In this document: one piece after another, positions 9,763 to 17,756 of the stretch
How the letters are laid out: the number at the start of each line of letters is the position of its first letter
Numbering within the stretch: the first letter of the stretch is position 1
DNA from: CAIWHR01 sp039915505
GTDB taxonomy: Bacteria; Pseudomonadota; Gammaproteobacteria; Burkholderiales; Casimicrobiaceae
Direction: 5' to 3'
Assembly: GCA_039915505.1 (NCBI GenBank)
Contig: JBDSND010000004.1
Location: forward strand, 1-28,214
Length of the DNA stretch: 28,214 nucleotides
Notes under the pieces: model-generated
Seen by the model: the letters and a program-made list of their open reading frames with translations, nothing else
Told to the model about the DNA's origin: nothing
The model's database searches: none
Translations under genes and position numbers: made by a program

Positions 9763-10737
9763 ATGAGCGAACAGGTCGCGCCGCCGGTCAACACAAAGAT
9801 TGCTTGGCAGCGTGTCGACGGCCTGCTGTTGCTCGACAAGCCCGTCGGCCTCTCATCGAACGCGGTTTTGCAGCAGGCCAAGCGCCTTTTCAACGCCGCC
9901 AAGGCGGGGCACACCGGCACGCTCGATCCATTGGCGAGCGGCCTGCTGCCGCTGTGCTTCGGTGAAGCGACCAAGTTCGCACAGGACCTGCTCGACGCCC
10001 GCAAGGAATATGTAGCGACCGTCCAGTTCGGGATCGCAACCACCACAGGTGATGCGGAAGGCACTCCCGTTGCCGAAGCGCCGGTCGGGTTCACGCTGGC
10101 TGAGCTCATCGCCGCGGCACAAGGCTTTTTGGGCATCTCGCAGCAGGTGCCGCCGCGCTATTCCGCACTCAAGCACCAAGGCCGCAACTATTACGAATAT
10201 GCGCGGGCCGGAGTCGAGATTCCGCGCCTGCCGCGCTTGATCGAGATCGATCGATTGGAAGTCCTCGACTTCGCTCGCCCGGTGGCCACGCTCCGCGTCG
10301 CATGCGGCAAGGGAACCTACATCCGCACCCTCGCGGAGGATCTCGCGGCGGCAGTCGGCAGCGCCGCTCACCTGACGGCTCTGCGCCGCACCGGGTCCGG
10401 TTCTTTTCACATTGACCGCGCCGTAACGCTGCCGCAGCTGGAGGCGCTTGCGCCGGAGCAGCGCCTGCGCCAGCTCCTGCCGATCGATGCCGCCCTCATG
10501 GGTCTTCGCGCCGCGACCCTCGAGGCCGCCGCCAGCGTCGCCCTAAAGCAGGGACAGTCGGTGGCGTGTCCGCCGGACGAGTCCGGCCGCCTGCGCGCCT
10601 ACACGGCCGGCGGGACGTTTCTCGGCGTGGTCGAAGCGCGCGAGGGACACTACTATCCGCTGCGGCTCGTACGCACCGACGCTACGTCCGGCGCGATTCA
10701 TCATCGTGGCGAAGCGCCTAGCGCGTCGGCGGGTTGA
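9763..10737 (+). CDS. truB: tRNA pseudouridine-55 synthase TruB
   Basis: 324 residues. TruB converts U55 in the T-loop of tRNAs to pseudouridine. The core motif GHTGTLDPLASG is present, with the catalytic Asp at residue 55. Other family landmarks are LLLLDKPVGLSSN near the N-terminus, QVPPRYSALKHQGRNYYEYARAG (about 127-149), and CGKGTYIRTLAEDLA (about 181-195). The C-terminal extension contains a PUA-like segment (VACPPDESGRLRAYT, then FLGVVEAREG), as in gamma- and betaproteobacterial TruB. The start follows GGACGAA. It lies 54 bases after rbfA and is the last plus-strand gene of the operon here. The usual downstream partner rpsO is separated from it by a 2.2-kb opposite-strand block. Confidence 0.96.
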   Translation: MSEQVAPPVNTKIAWQRVDGLLLLDKPVGLSSNAVLQQAKRLFNAAKAGHTGTLDPLASGLLPLCFGEATKFAQDLLDARKEYVATVQFGIATTTGDAEGTPVAEAPVGFTLAELIAAAQGFLGISQQVPPRYSALKHQGRNYYEYARAGVEIPRLPRLIEIDRLEVLDFARPVATLRVACGKGTYIRTLAEDLAAAVGSAAHLTALRRTGSGSFHIDRAVTLPQLEALAPEQRLRQLLPIDAALMGLRAATLEAAASVALKQGQSVACPPDESGRLRAYTAGGTFLGVVEAREGHYYPLRLVRTDATSGAIHHRGEAPSASAG

Positions 10738-10811
10738 TCGCGGGCCTCGGTGGAGCGGGGGCTTCCGCCAGCCGCATGCGTAACACTGCGCGCACCTCTA
10801 CGTAGCGGGGA

Positions 10812-11147
10812 TCAACCGGCCAGGTTGTTCAGCTCGTCCGGATCAAGCAGGCGACCGAGCACCGTGCGGACGAGGGCATCGCCGCCATTGGCGTAGAGAT
10901 CGTCGTAATGAACGAAACCGCGGGCCAGGCCGGTCTGCCGGCCGCACCAGAACACGTTAGCGACGAAACCACCGGTGGCGTACCCCGCCTGCGCGACGAC
11001 TTCGGCGAGGGTCGGATACTTGCCGTCGAGGTAGGGACGGCGCTGCTCACCGGCGTGATGCTCGTGCCTGAGGATGCAGAACTCGATCGCTTCCAGAAAA
11101 CCGTAGGTGTGTCCGAGCACCAGGCCGAGAAGGAAGAGGTGCGACAC
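10812..11147 (-). pseudogene. Remnant of membrane-anchored sulfatase, internally deleted
   Basis: 111 codons from a GTG at 11147, with an excellent GGGAGGA six bases upstream, so the start looks original. Residues 1-31 form a hydrophobic membrane segment (LFLLGLVLGHTYGFLEAIEF). From about residue 35 the protein jumps to sulfatase-type sequence: YLDGKYPTLAEVVAQAGYATGGFVANVFWCGRQTGLARGFVHYDD. In arylsulfatase-type enzymes that block follows several hundred residues of membrane domain and the catalytic domain start, with the C-x-P-x-R formylglycine motif and metal ligands. Those are all absent here, as is the C-terminal half. The reading frame is open to a stop at 10812. I infer an in-frame internal deletion plus C-terminal loss. 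It could make a short membrane protein but not an active sulfatase. It follows the sulfotransferase gene. Confidence 0.65.
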
Positions 11148-11217
11148 GGCGCGTCCTCCCACCGACCGCCCGCGACGCCGATTGCAGGCTCTTGGCCAGG
11201 ATGATGATGCGTGCCCG

Positions 11218-12336
11218 TCACGATGCCTGGCTCTCCATCGTGGAGTCGGCGAGGTCGGGATAGAAGCGCGCAATGGGGTACGACCCGCTCCGCAGCCCTT
11301 GCCAGCAGAACGCACGGATGCGTGCGCGCACCGGTTCCGGCAATCCCGCATCCCGGTTGGCCTGGCCCGTTCGCAGGAACCGGCCGCCACGCACGGAAAA
11401 CATCGTCGGTCGCGCCATCTCAAAGAACTCCTCGTGAAGGGTCATGAACTCGAACGAACAGCGCGCATCCACCCGTCGGGCCTCGTCGGGGCTGAGCGCG
11501 ATGCCCAGGAACTGCGCCACCCGATCGCGAACGACTCCGAAGTCCCGGGTCATTTCCTCGAAGTGCACGAACAGGACGTTTTCGTGGGTGGCGGCCAGAT
11601 CCCACCATCCCCGCACGTGGTTCGGCCACGATCCCCAGTGCATGGCGTCGCTACAGAACCATTCCGCCATTGACTCGACTGATGGCAGCAGGGGACCTGC
11701 CAGCATCCGATCGAGATCGACGATGCTCGCGAAGCAGCTCAGCGGATTGCGGGCGACGCAGATGTACTTGGCGCGCGCGGCGTACGGACACAACGCGGCC
11801 GGCAGGTGCGTCTTGATGATCCGAAGGGGTGGCTCGCCGAAGCGCGGCGCTTCGCTCACCCCGACACCATCCTCCGTCTCGATCCACGGACTCATCATGT
11901 AGAGATGGGAGAACCGCGCGTCGTCGAGGGCACCGGTACCGCGCGTCACGATCTGGTAGACGATCTGCTGCATCCAGGTCGTTCCGCTGCGCATCTGGGT
12001 GGCGATGAAAACATCGCCAGCACCGGGCTCGTAACGGGACGCTGCCTCAAACGTGGCGGGGCTGCAGATGTTCGGCGGCCCGGCGACGTCACGAAACCGG
12101 AACGTCGGCATAGCCGCGTGGCCTCGGCGCAGCCAGGAAAGCAACCGGACCACCGGCAGCGCCGGGAGGGAGAGGCGGGCGATCTGACGCTTGATGGCCC
12201 GGCGCTCGGCAACGGGTGCGCCGAAATACGCTGTGCCTCGCGTACGCCGCGCCTCCCAGGCGAAGTACCCACCGACGTAACCTAGGGCTGCCAGAACAAG
12301 CAGCGCGGCTAGCCCGACCGCGATTAGCCAACTCAA
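11218..12336 (-). CDS. Membrane-anchored sulfotransferase
   Basis: 372 residues. The N-terminal ~25 residues are a single transmembrane helix (LIAVGLAALLVLAALGYVGGYF). The domain from about residue 80 is a PAPS-dependent sulfotransferase: the 5'-phosphosulfate loop reads Q-M-R-S-G-T-T-W at 114-121, and the 3'-phosphate loop is C-V-A-R-N-P-L-S-C-F-A-S at 193-204. The usual C-terminal G-x-x-G region appears as RTGQANRDAGLP. Such enzymes move sulfate from PAPS to a hydroxyl or amine of a glycan, lipid or small molecule. The acceptor cannot be told. The best start is a TTG at 12336 with a poor ribosome-binding site, so the exact N-terminus is unsure. It lies between a small membrane protein gene and a sulfatase remnant on the same strand, suggesting a former sulfate-ester module. 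Confidence 0.88.
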   Translation of the reverse strand: MSWLIAVGLAALLVLAALGYVGGYFAWEARRTRGTAYFGAPVAERRAIKRQIARLSLPALPVVRLLSWLRRGHAAMPTFRFRDVAGPPNICSPATFEAASRYEPGAGDVFIATQMRSGTTWMQQIVYQIVTRGTGALDDARFSHLYMMSPWIETEDGVGVSEAPRFGEPPLRIIKTHLPAALCPYAARAKYICVARNPLSCFASIVDLDRMLAGPLLPSVESMAEWFCSDAMHWGSWPNHVRGWWDLAATHENVLFVHFEEMTRDFGVVRDRVAQFLGIALSPDEARRVDARCSFEFMTLHEEFFEMARPTMFSVRGGRFLRTGQANRDAGLPEPVRARIRAFCWQGLRSGSYPIARFYPDLADSTMESQAS

Positions 12337-12373
12337 ACCGCATGCACCGTCAGGCGGCCACAGCGCTGGCGGC

Positions 12374-12646
12374 CTATGGCGCCCTGCGGCGCGAGAGCAC
12401 GCGCCAGACCCGGGATGCGAGGGTCACGAGCCGCTGCCAGAACATCAAGACCACTCCGATGACGGCACCCAGCGCCGAGGTGAGCGGCACCAGCAGGTCC
12501 GGCCCGATATAGAGCAGCGCGAGAGGGAGGCCGGGCAGACCTTCGGGATCGATGGCCCACGCCAGCGCCGAAGCGGAGCCGGCCATCACCGCGCCGAACC
12601 CGAACGCGCAAAGGCCGAGGACGACGATGATACGACGGAGGTACAT
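12374..12646 (-). CDS. Small two-helix membrane protein, function unknown
   Basis: 90 residues from the ATG at 12646, with AGGAG five bases upstream; a longer in-frame version would start 15 codons earlier without such a site. Two hydrophobic stretches are visible: about residues 5-32 (IIVVLGLCAFGFGAVMAGS) and about 43-73 (LLYIGPDLLVPLTSALGAV onward). The protein ends in a basic tail (RVWRVLSRRRAP), so that end is probably cytoplasmic. I recognise no family. It is the first gene of the minus-strand block that continues with the sulfotransferase about 40 bases on, so it may be cotranscribed. Whether it belongs functionally with sulfation is unknown. Confidence 0.65.
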   Translation of the reverse strand: MYLRRIIVVLGLCAFGFGAVMAGSASALAWAIDPEGLPGLPLALLYIGPDLLVPLTSALGAVIGVVLMFWQRLVTLASRVWRVLSRRRAP

Positions 12647-12931
12647 CGGCACTCCTGCTTTAACAATTGCGCGGCGCCTGGCCGCCCGCAAGCCATCGGT
12701 GGGAGGCTGCGAGGGCCGTCGGTCCGTGCCTTCGGGCGGCGTGCACGCCGTCTTGCTCAGATCGAACGTAGCGCGTCCCGCGAAGCCGTCATTCTAAGCG
12801 ACGGTGCCGCGATTGCGAACCGTCGTGGCCCCGCTCGGGCGTTCGTCGAGACGCCGGCAGCGCGGCGTCGGCGAGTAGCGCCGGCCTGCGCAAGCCGCCT
12901 CGCGGCCCTTCGGCCGCCGCGGGGCAGCAAA
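12647..12931. other. Intergenic region between divergent genes
   Basis: About 285 bases between the divergent small membrane gene and the rpsO promoter. It is GC-rich with short GC hairpins (for example around 12900-12922). No coding frame, tRNA or clear promoter for the minus-strand block was recognised. Confidence 0.5.
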
Positions 12932-12961
12932 TTGAAAACTAAGCACTTTCCGGGTTATAAT
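12932..12961 (+). promoter_or_regulatory. Promoter of rpsO-pnp
   Basis: TTGAAA at 12932-12937 and a perfect TATAAT at 12956-12961 are separated by 18 bases. They lie in a short AT-rich island inside GC-rich DNA, about 40 bases before the rpsO start. This is the most convincing sigma-70-type promoter in the window and explains how rpsO is expressed despite its separation from truB. Confidence 0.88.
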
Positions 12962-13001
12962 TACCCTCTTTCCCGGACAAAGAGCGACAGGACGACAGCA
13001 A

Positions 13002-13271
13002 ATGGCAGTCACCGTGCAAGACAAGGCGAAGGTAATCGCCGATAACCAGCGTGCCACCGGCGACACCGGTTCACCGGAAGTGCAGGTCGCCCTCCTCACC
13101 GCGCGCATCAACGGTCTCACCGACCATTTCAAGAGCAACGTCAAGGACCATCATTCGCGGCGCGGCCTGCTGCGCATGGTGTCCCGGCGCCGCAAGCTGC
13201 TGGACTATCTCAAGTCGCGCAACGCCGAGAGCTACCGCACGCTCATCGAAAAGCTCGGGCTGCGCAAATAA
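13002..13271 (+). CDS. rpsO: 30S ribosomal protein S15
   Basis: 89 residues, exactly the usual bacterial length. S15 binds the central domain of 16S rRNA and nucleates platform assembly. The conserved core is present: TGSPEVQVALLTARINGLTDHFK, then the H-H-S-R-R-G-L-L-R-M-V-S-R-R-R-K-L-L-D-Y-L block and a C-terminal LIEKLGLRK. The ATG at 13002 is preceded by ACAGGA. It is followed by pnp on the same strand, a classic pairing. In E. coli S15 represses its own translation through a leader pseudoknot; the leader here is short and I could not identify such a structure with confidence. Confidence 0.97.
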   Translation: MAVTVQDKAKVIADNQRATGDTGSPEVQVALLTARINGLTDHFKSNVKDHHSRRGLLRMVSRRRKLLDYLKSRNAESYRTLIEKLGLRK

Positions 13272-13400
13272 GCGCGGGCGCATCGGTCGCGCGCGCCGCG
13301 GCCGTGTTCATCCTTCCTGTGGCGAGCATGACGACGATCCCAACGACGCTGCCCGCGCTGGAACCGACGCCTTCCCTGGCGCGAAATTGAAGCATTCAGG

Positions 13401-13433
13401 AATGGCCGCGCTTCGAGTTGGAGCGCGGCCATT
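13401..13433 (+). promoter_or_regulatory. rpsO-pnp intercistronic hairpin
   Basis: A perfect 12-bp stem (13401-13412 with 13422-13433) closes a nine-base loop, 25 bases before the pnp start. Only a weak GCCTTTCT follows, so it is either a leaky terminator after rpsO or an RNA-processing hairpin. In E. coli the rpsO-pnp intercistronic region has a terminator and an RNase III-cut stem through which PNPase represses its own synthesis. A similar role here is inference. Confidence 0.7.
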
Positions 13434-13457
13434 GCCTTTCTGGATTCTGAGGACATT

Positions 13458-15596
13458 GTGAACGCAACCAAAAAATCGATTACGTACGGGCGCCACACAT
13501 TGACGCTCGAGACCGGCGAGATCGCCCGCCAGGCCGGTGGTGCCGTCCTGGTATCCCTCGACGATACCGTCGTGCTGGTCACGGCGGTCGGCGCGAAATC
13601 CGCCCGCGCCGGCCAGGACTTCTTCCCCCTGACCGTTGACTACCAGGAGAAGACGTATGCCGCGGGCAAGATCCCCGGCGGGTTCTTCAAGCGGGAAGGC
13701 CGTCCTTCCGAAAAGGAGACGCTCACCTCGCGTCTCATCGACCGCCCGATCCGGCCGCTCTTCCCGGACGGCTTCTACAACGAGGTGCAGGTCATCGCGA
13801 CGGTGATGTCGGTCGATCCCGAGATCGACCCGGACGTCCCGGCCATGATCGGTGCATCGGCGGCGCTGATGCTCTCCGGCGCACCGTTCAGCGGGCCGAT
13901 CGGTGCGGCGCGCGTCGGGTACATGAATGGCCAGTACGTGCTCAATCCCAGCAAGACCGACCTTACCCAGTCGCAGTTGAACCTCATCGTGGCGGGGACC
14001 GAGGCTGCCGTGCTGATGGTAGAGTCCGAAGCGCAGGAGTTGCCCGAGGATGTCATGCTCGGCGCCGTAGTCTTCGGCCATGACGCGCAGCAGGCCGTGA
14101 TTAACATGATCCACGAGCTGGTCGAGGCTGCGGGCAAGCCCCTTTGGGACTGGCAGCCGCCTGCGAAGAACCAAGCGATGATGGATCAGGTGAGCGCATG
14201 CTCCGACAGCGCGCTGCGCGAAGCGTACAGCATGCGCCAGAAGCAGATGCGTCAGCAGAAGCTGAAGGAGATCGGCAAGCAGGTGGAGGCCGAGTGCGTG
14301 CCCGCCGATGCGCCGGCCGGCTATGCGAACGAGGTGCGCGATTACCTGCACGAACTCGAGGCGAAGATCGTGCGCAGCCAGATCCTTTCGGGCGAGCCCC
14401 GCATCGACGGCCGCGATACCCGTACGGTGCGGCCGATCACCATTCGCACCGGTGTGCTCCCCCGCACTCACGGCTCGGCGCTGTTCACCCGCGGCGAAAC
14501 CCAGGCTCTGGTGGTCGCCACCCTGGGTACCGCGCGCGACGAGCAGATCATCGACGCGCTGATGGGCGAGTACCGCGAGCGGTTCATGCTGCACTACAAC
14601 ATGCCTCCGTACGCGACCGGCGAGACCGGCCGGGTCGGCACGCCCAAGCGGCGCGAAGTCGGCCACGGACGGCTAGCCAAGCGGGCGCTGCTTGCCGTTC
14701 TGCCCACCGCCGAGGAGTTTGCGTACTCGATGCGCGTGGTCTCCGAGATCACTGAATCGAACGGGTCGTCGTCGATGGCCTCGGTTTGCGGCGGCAGCCT
14801 AGCATTGATGGATGCCGGCGTGCCGATGAAGGCGCACGTCGCCGGTATTGCGATGGGCCTCATCAAGGAAGGCAATCGCTTCGCGGTGCTCTCCGACATC
14901 CTCGGCGACGAGGATCATCTGGGCGACATGGACTTCAAGGTGGCCGGCACCGACCGGGGCGTCACCGCGCTGCAGATGGACATCAAGATCCAGGGCATCA
15001 CCAAGGAGATCATGGGTGTCGCCCTGGCCCAGGCCCGCGAGGGTCGCCTGCACATCCTGCATTTCATGCAGGAAGCGATGCCGCATGCCCGCCAGGAAGT
15101 ATCGCAGCACGCACCGCGCATGATGACGTTCAAGATCAACCCCGAGAAGATCCGCGATGTGATCGGCAAGGGCGGGGCGGTGATCCGGGCCCTCACCGAG
15201 GAAACCGGAACGACGATCGACATCCAGGATGACGGCACGGTGACCATCGCCTCGGTCAATGCCGACGCCTGCAATGCGGCGAAGAAGCGCATCGAGGAGA
15301 TCACGGCGGAAGTCGAGGTCGGCCGGATCTACCAAGGCACCGTGCTGCGTCTGCTCGACTTCGGCGCGATCGTGCAGGTGCTGCCCGGCAAGGACGGCCT
15401 GCTGCACATCTCGCAAATCGCCAAGGAGCGGGTCAACAACGTCTCCGACTACGTCAAGGAAGGCCAGGTGGTGCGCGTCAAGGTGCTCGAGGCCGACGAC
15501 AAGGGCCGATTGCGCCTGTCGATGAAAGCGGCGTCGGAAGACGCGGCTGCCGCAGCGGCCGCACCAGCGGAAACCCCGGCGACGCCGGCCGCGTAA
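13458..15596 (+). CDS. pnp: Polyribonucleotide nucleotidyltransferase (PNPase)
   Basis: 712 residues. PNPase degrades RNA 3' to 5' by phosphorolysis and is a degradosome component in many bacteria. Two RNase PH-like domains are visible: the first starts at ITYGRHTLTLETGEIARQAGG, the second at RPITIRTGVLPRTHGSALFTRGETQ. The catalytic loop reads G-D-E-D-H-L-G-D-M-D-F, placing Asp486 and Asp492 at the same numbers as the E. coli enzyme. A KH domain (INPEKIRDVIGKGGAVIRALTEETG, about 555-615) and an S1 domain (VGRIYQGTVLRLLDFGAIVQV, about 620-690) follow, then an Ala/Pro-rich tail. The start is a GTG at 13458 with GAGGA six bases upstream; the non-ATG start fits a gene whose translation is limited. 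It follows rpsO behind a stable hairpin. Confidence 0.97.
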   Translation: MNATKKSITYGRHTLTLETGEIARQAGGAVLVSLDDTVVLVTAVGAKSARAGQDFFPLTVDYQEKTYAAGKIPGGFFKREGRPSEKETLTSRLIDRPIRPLFPDGFYNEVQVIATVMSVDPEIDPDVPAMIGASAALMLSGAPFSGPIGAARVGYMNGQYVLNPSKTDLTQSQLNLIVAGTEAAVLMVESEAQELPEDVMLGAVVFGHDAQQAVINMIHELVEAAGKPLWDWQPPAKNQAMMDQVSACSDSALREAYSMRQKQMRQQKLKEIGKQVEAECVPADAPAGYANEVRDYLHELEAKIVRSQILSGEPRIDGRDTRTVRPITIRTGVLPRTHGSALFTRGETQALVVATLGTARDEQIIDALMGEYRERFMLHYNMPPYATGETGRVGTPKRREVGHGRLAKRALLAVLPTAEEFAYSMRVVSEITESNGSSSMASVCGGSLALMDAGVPMKAHVAGIAMGLIKEGNRFAVLSDILGDEDHLGDMDFKVAGTDRGVTALQMDIKIQGITKEIMGVALAQAREGRLHILHFMQEAMPHARQEVSQHAPRMMTFKINPEKIRDVIGKGGAVIRALTEETGTTIDIQDDGTVTIASVNADACNAAKKRIEEITAEVEVGRIYQGTVLRLLDFGAIVQVLPGKDGLLHISQIAKERVNNVSDYVKEGQVVRVKVLEADDKGRLRLSMKAASEDAAAAAAAPAETPATPAA

Positions 15597-15623
15597 CGCG
15601 TTGCACCCGGCGCAGTCGAACGA

Positions 15624-15655
15624 CGAGGGTCCCGGTTGGGGCCCTCGGCCTTTGC
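15624..15655 (+). terminator. Probable terminator after pnp
   Basis: CGAGGG near 15624 pairs with CCCTCG ending at 15647, with further GC pairs around the loop, followed by a short GCCTTTG. The T-run is weak, so the call rests on the stem and on its place just after pnp, before the convergent SIMPL gene. Confidence 0.45.
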
Positions 15656-15698
15656 GCCGTGCGAAACGACTCGGGTCCGGGACAGCACGGCGGGATCG

Positions 15699-16436
15699 CT
15701 AGCGTGGCGCGCGGGCCTGGTCGAGCACGGCCTCGCCGGAGACGCTGATCGTGACCTCTGTCAGGCCCGCTTCCATGCTGACCGGCGCCATGTCGGCGCT
15801 GACCATTCCCGCGGCGCGCATGGTCGGGAACGGCCGTCCATTGTCGGTTGATTGCACCGACAACCGACCCGGCCGCCAGCTTGCGAAGCCCAATGCCGTC
15901 GCGGCGAGATCGGCGCGTGATTGCCAGCTCTTGATCGCCTCCTGGATGAGCGTCCGTTCGGCAGCCTCGCGCGCGGTGCTGGACAGCGAAAACCCCATGC
16001 CGGACAGCAGCAGCCCATCCTGTTCCTGCAGGCGGGTGAGCAGGGTGGCGATGGTCGCAAACTCACTGCCGTGCACGGTGATGCTCTGCACCACGCGCCA
16101 CCGGGTCGGCCGGTTCTTCTCGGCAATCTGCTGCGTGGAGTAACCCGACGTCGCGACCTTCACGTCCGGGGTGTTCTTGGCGCGGGCGACACCCTTGGCG
16201 ATGGCGGCATTGACCTGCGAGGCCGCGGCGGCTGCGTCGACGTTCTCGGCTTCGGCGCGCAGCACGGCCTGGACGCGATCGTTGGCCACGTTGGTGCTGG
16301 CCGTCGCATTCACCGTGACGGCGGGCGTGATCGGTTGGCCGGGCGGCGGCGCCGGGAACTGCGCCGCGGCGGGCCACGGCCACGCCGTGGCGAGCGCGAA
16401 ACCGGTGGTGGCAAGGGCATGCAGCAGGATCTTCAT
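15699..16436 (-). CDS. Periplasmic SIMPL-domain protein (DUF541)
   Basis: 245 residues. The first ~25 residues are a signal peptide (MKILLHALATTGFALAT, then PAAAQF with probable cleavage after AAA or AAQ). The mature part matches the SIMPL/DUF541 pattern: VTVNATASTNVANDRVQAVLRAEAENVDAAAAAS, NAAIAKGVARAKNTPDVKVATSGYSTQQI, and a C-terminal strand E-V-T-I-S-V-S-G-E-A-V. Related proteins (for example YggE and Brucella BP26) are exported and linked to oxidative-stress or envelope functions, but the biochemical role is unclear. The ATG at 16436 has AGGA five bases upstream and overlaps the nudB stop as ATGA. It is the last gene of the aspS cluster and converges on pnp. Confidence 0.88.
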   Translation of the reverse strand: MKILLHALATTGFALATAWPWPAAAQFPAPPPGQPITPAVTVNATASTNVANDRVQAVLRAEAENVDAAAAASQVNAAIAKGVARAKNTPDVKVATSGYSTQQIAEKNRPTRWRVVQSITVHGSEFATIATLLTRLQEQDGLLLSGMGFSLSSTAREAAERTLIQEAIKSWQSRADLAATALGFASWRPGRLSVQSTDNGRPFPTMRAAGMVSADMAPVSMEAGLTEVTISVSGEAVLDQARAPR

Positions 16437-16897
16437 GGCATTCCTTTGGGCACGCCTGCCCGGGTCGGGAGGAGCAGGATCGCGTCGCGGTTGGTCCAAG
16501 AAAAGCAGCGCTTCGCTGCCTCCTTCCAGTCGACCCACGCATACTGCAGATGTTCCCGCGGGGCGATGACCACCGGCATCGGCGCCGGCACCTGCAAGCC
16601 GAAGACGTGCTCGGTGTTGTGTAGCGTGCCTTCCGGATAGCGGTGCCGCCACTGCGGGAAGATCTCGAAGTCGTTGGCGAGTGCCCAGTCGGCGAGCCCC
16701 CCGAACGCCTCGGCGGCGATGCCGGTTTCCTCGCGCAACTCGCGCATGGCAGTCTGCATAAGGGTTTCGCCCGGCTCCTGGCTGCCGGTGACCGACTGCC
16801 AGTGATCCGGGAAGTCGGCACGCTCGAGCAGCAGCACCTCGAGCTCGGGGGTATAGACCAGGATCAGCGTCGATACCGGCACCTTGAAGCGCTTCAT
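16433..16897 (-). CDS. nudB: Dihydroneopterin triphosphate diphosphatase (Nudix)
   Basis: 154 residues. NudB removes pyrophosphate from dihydroneopterin triphosphate in folate synthesis. The Nudix box is complete at residues 38-60: Gly38, Glu44, then R-E-L-R-E-E-T-G-I at 52-60, which binds the catalytic metal. Other NudB-like features are the start MKRFKVPVSTLILVYT, the SVTGSQEPGE lead-in, and W-R-H-R-Y-P-E-G-x-x-H-N-T-E-H-V-F in the second half. The ATG at 16897 gives the family N-terminus, although its ribosome-binding site is weak. It follows the barstar-like gene and overlaps the SIMPL gene by four bases. An aspS-nudB neighbourhood is common in betaproteobacteria, which supports the specific name over a generic Nudix call. 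Confidence 0.88.
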   Translation of the reverse strand: MKRFKVPVSTLILVYTPELEVLLLERADFPDHWQSVTGSQEPGETLMQTAMRELREETGIAAEAFGGLADWALANDFEIFPQWRHRYPEGTLHNTEHVFGLQVPAPMPVVIAPREHLQYAWVDWKEAAKRCFSWTNRDAILLLPTRAGVPKGMP

Positions 16898-16938
16898 GCC
16901 GTCGTGGGCTGCAAGCCGCGCGGAGCAGGCGAGGTGCG

Positions 16939-17328
16939 TCAGTGCACGAATACCCAGAACGGCTTGCGCAAATCGCGCCAGTAATCGGCGGCTTCCGCCA
17001 GGATGTCCTCCAGCGTCGACCAGTCCTGGGGATGTGCCTTGCGGTATGCGCCGGCGTGCTGGAGCACGACCACCGCGCCCTTGTGATGCAACCACTCGTC
17101 GTCCTCCAGGACGTCGGCCAGCGCATCCCAGTTCGCCCCGAAGTGCTCCGGCAGGGCAAGTCCCTGGTCGAGGGCCTTCATCAGATTCACCTTGCTGACC
17201 ACGCCGTGCAAGTCGGCGGTGTGATAGCGCAGTCCGCTCGCGCGCGCTGCCGCCGCGATCGGACCCGGGTCGCCGCTCCAGGCATGCACGCCGGCCTGCT
17301 CGAGGTCGTGGAGGTCGGGAACCTTCAT
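16939..17328 (-). CDS. Barstar-family ribonuclease inhibitor
   Basis: 129 residues. Barstar-type proteins bind and block guanyl-specific ribonucleases of the barnase group in the cytoplasm. The core is present: LRYHTADLHGVVSKVNLMKALDQGLALPEHFGANWDALADVL, with N-W-D-A-L at 66-70 matching the helix that plugs the RNase active site in barstar (N/L-D-A-L with the key Asp). The C-terminal half ends with F-W-V-F-V, a hydrophobic strand. No signal peptide is seen, as expected for a cytoplasmic inhibitor. The ATG at 17328 has AAGGA seven bases upstream and overlaps the RNase stop as ATGA. The direct overlap with a secreted RNase gene makes the pairing of enzyme and immunity protein very likely. Confidence 0.92.
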   Translation of the reverse strand: MKVPDLHDLEQAGVHAWSGDPGPIAAAARASGLRYHTADLHGVVSKVNLMKALDQGLALPEHFGANWDALADVLEDDEWLHHKGAVVVLQHAGAYRKAHPQDWSTLEDILAEAADYWRDLRKPFWVFVH

Positions 17329-17756
17329 GGACGGATCCTTCGAAACGAGCGGTAGTGATCGTCGGTGTAGAAGCACGCCTCGGGCGTCGTGACCGGACCG
17401 CCGCATACGATGCGTCGCGCGCCGCGCGTCGACGCGCCCGGCGTCGGCACCGTGTACTCATGATAGTACCCGCGCGCGCTCTCCGGTAGCAGTCGCTCGC
17501 GATTGCCAAACACGACGCCGTCCCGGCTGTACGGAAACGGTCCGCCAGCGCGAATCGTGGCGTAGGTGCCGCGGGCCTCGCGCGGCAACTCCTTGAGCGC
17601 GACCTCGGGTAACGCATCGTGACCGCGGCGGGCGAGGGCAGGGCTCGCGCTGCCCAGCAAGACCACGGCCAGCAGCGCGATGCCCATCCACATGGCCAAT
17701 CGCGCCGCGTGTGCGTGCCCATGGCCTGCCCGGGAAAGGTTCAGCACGCCGGGCAT
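17325..17756 (-). CDS. Secreted guanyl-specific ribonuclease (barnase/RNase Sa type)
   Basis: 143 residues. A signal peptide or N-terminal helix spans about 20-42 (MWMGIALLAVVLLGSASPALA), with cleavage likely after ALA. The mature domain of about 100 residues has the landmarks of the microbial RNase Sa/barnase group: GGPFPYSRDGVVFGNRE (about 71-87), then H-E-Y-T-V with catalytic Glu100, R-G-A-R-R-I-V with Arg111 and Arg115, and T-D-D-H-Y with the catalytic His134. The Glu to Arg spacings match those recalled for RNase Sa. Such enzymes cut RNA after G. The ATG at 17756 directly abuts the aspS stop, with no gap. The barstar-like gene overlaps its end, so inhibitor and enzyme are made together. 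Its target outside the cell is unknown. Confidence 0.92.
   Translation of the reverse strand: MPGVLNLSRAGHGHAHAARLAMWMGIALLAVVLLGSASPALARRGHDALPEVALKELPREARGTYATIRAGGPFPYSRDGVVFGNRERLLPESARGYYHEYTVPTPGASTRGARRIVCGGPVTTPEACFYTDDHYRSFRRIRP

Noticed and set aside
10732..10817. Inverted repeat GGTTGATC / GATCAACC flanking the end of truB
   Set aside because: Eight bases separated by about 70, with no T-run and no symmetry around it; likely chance.
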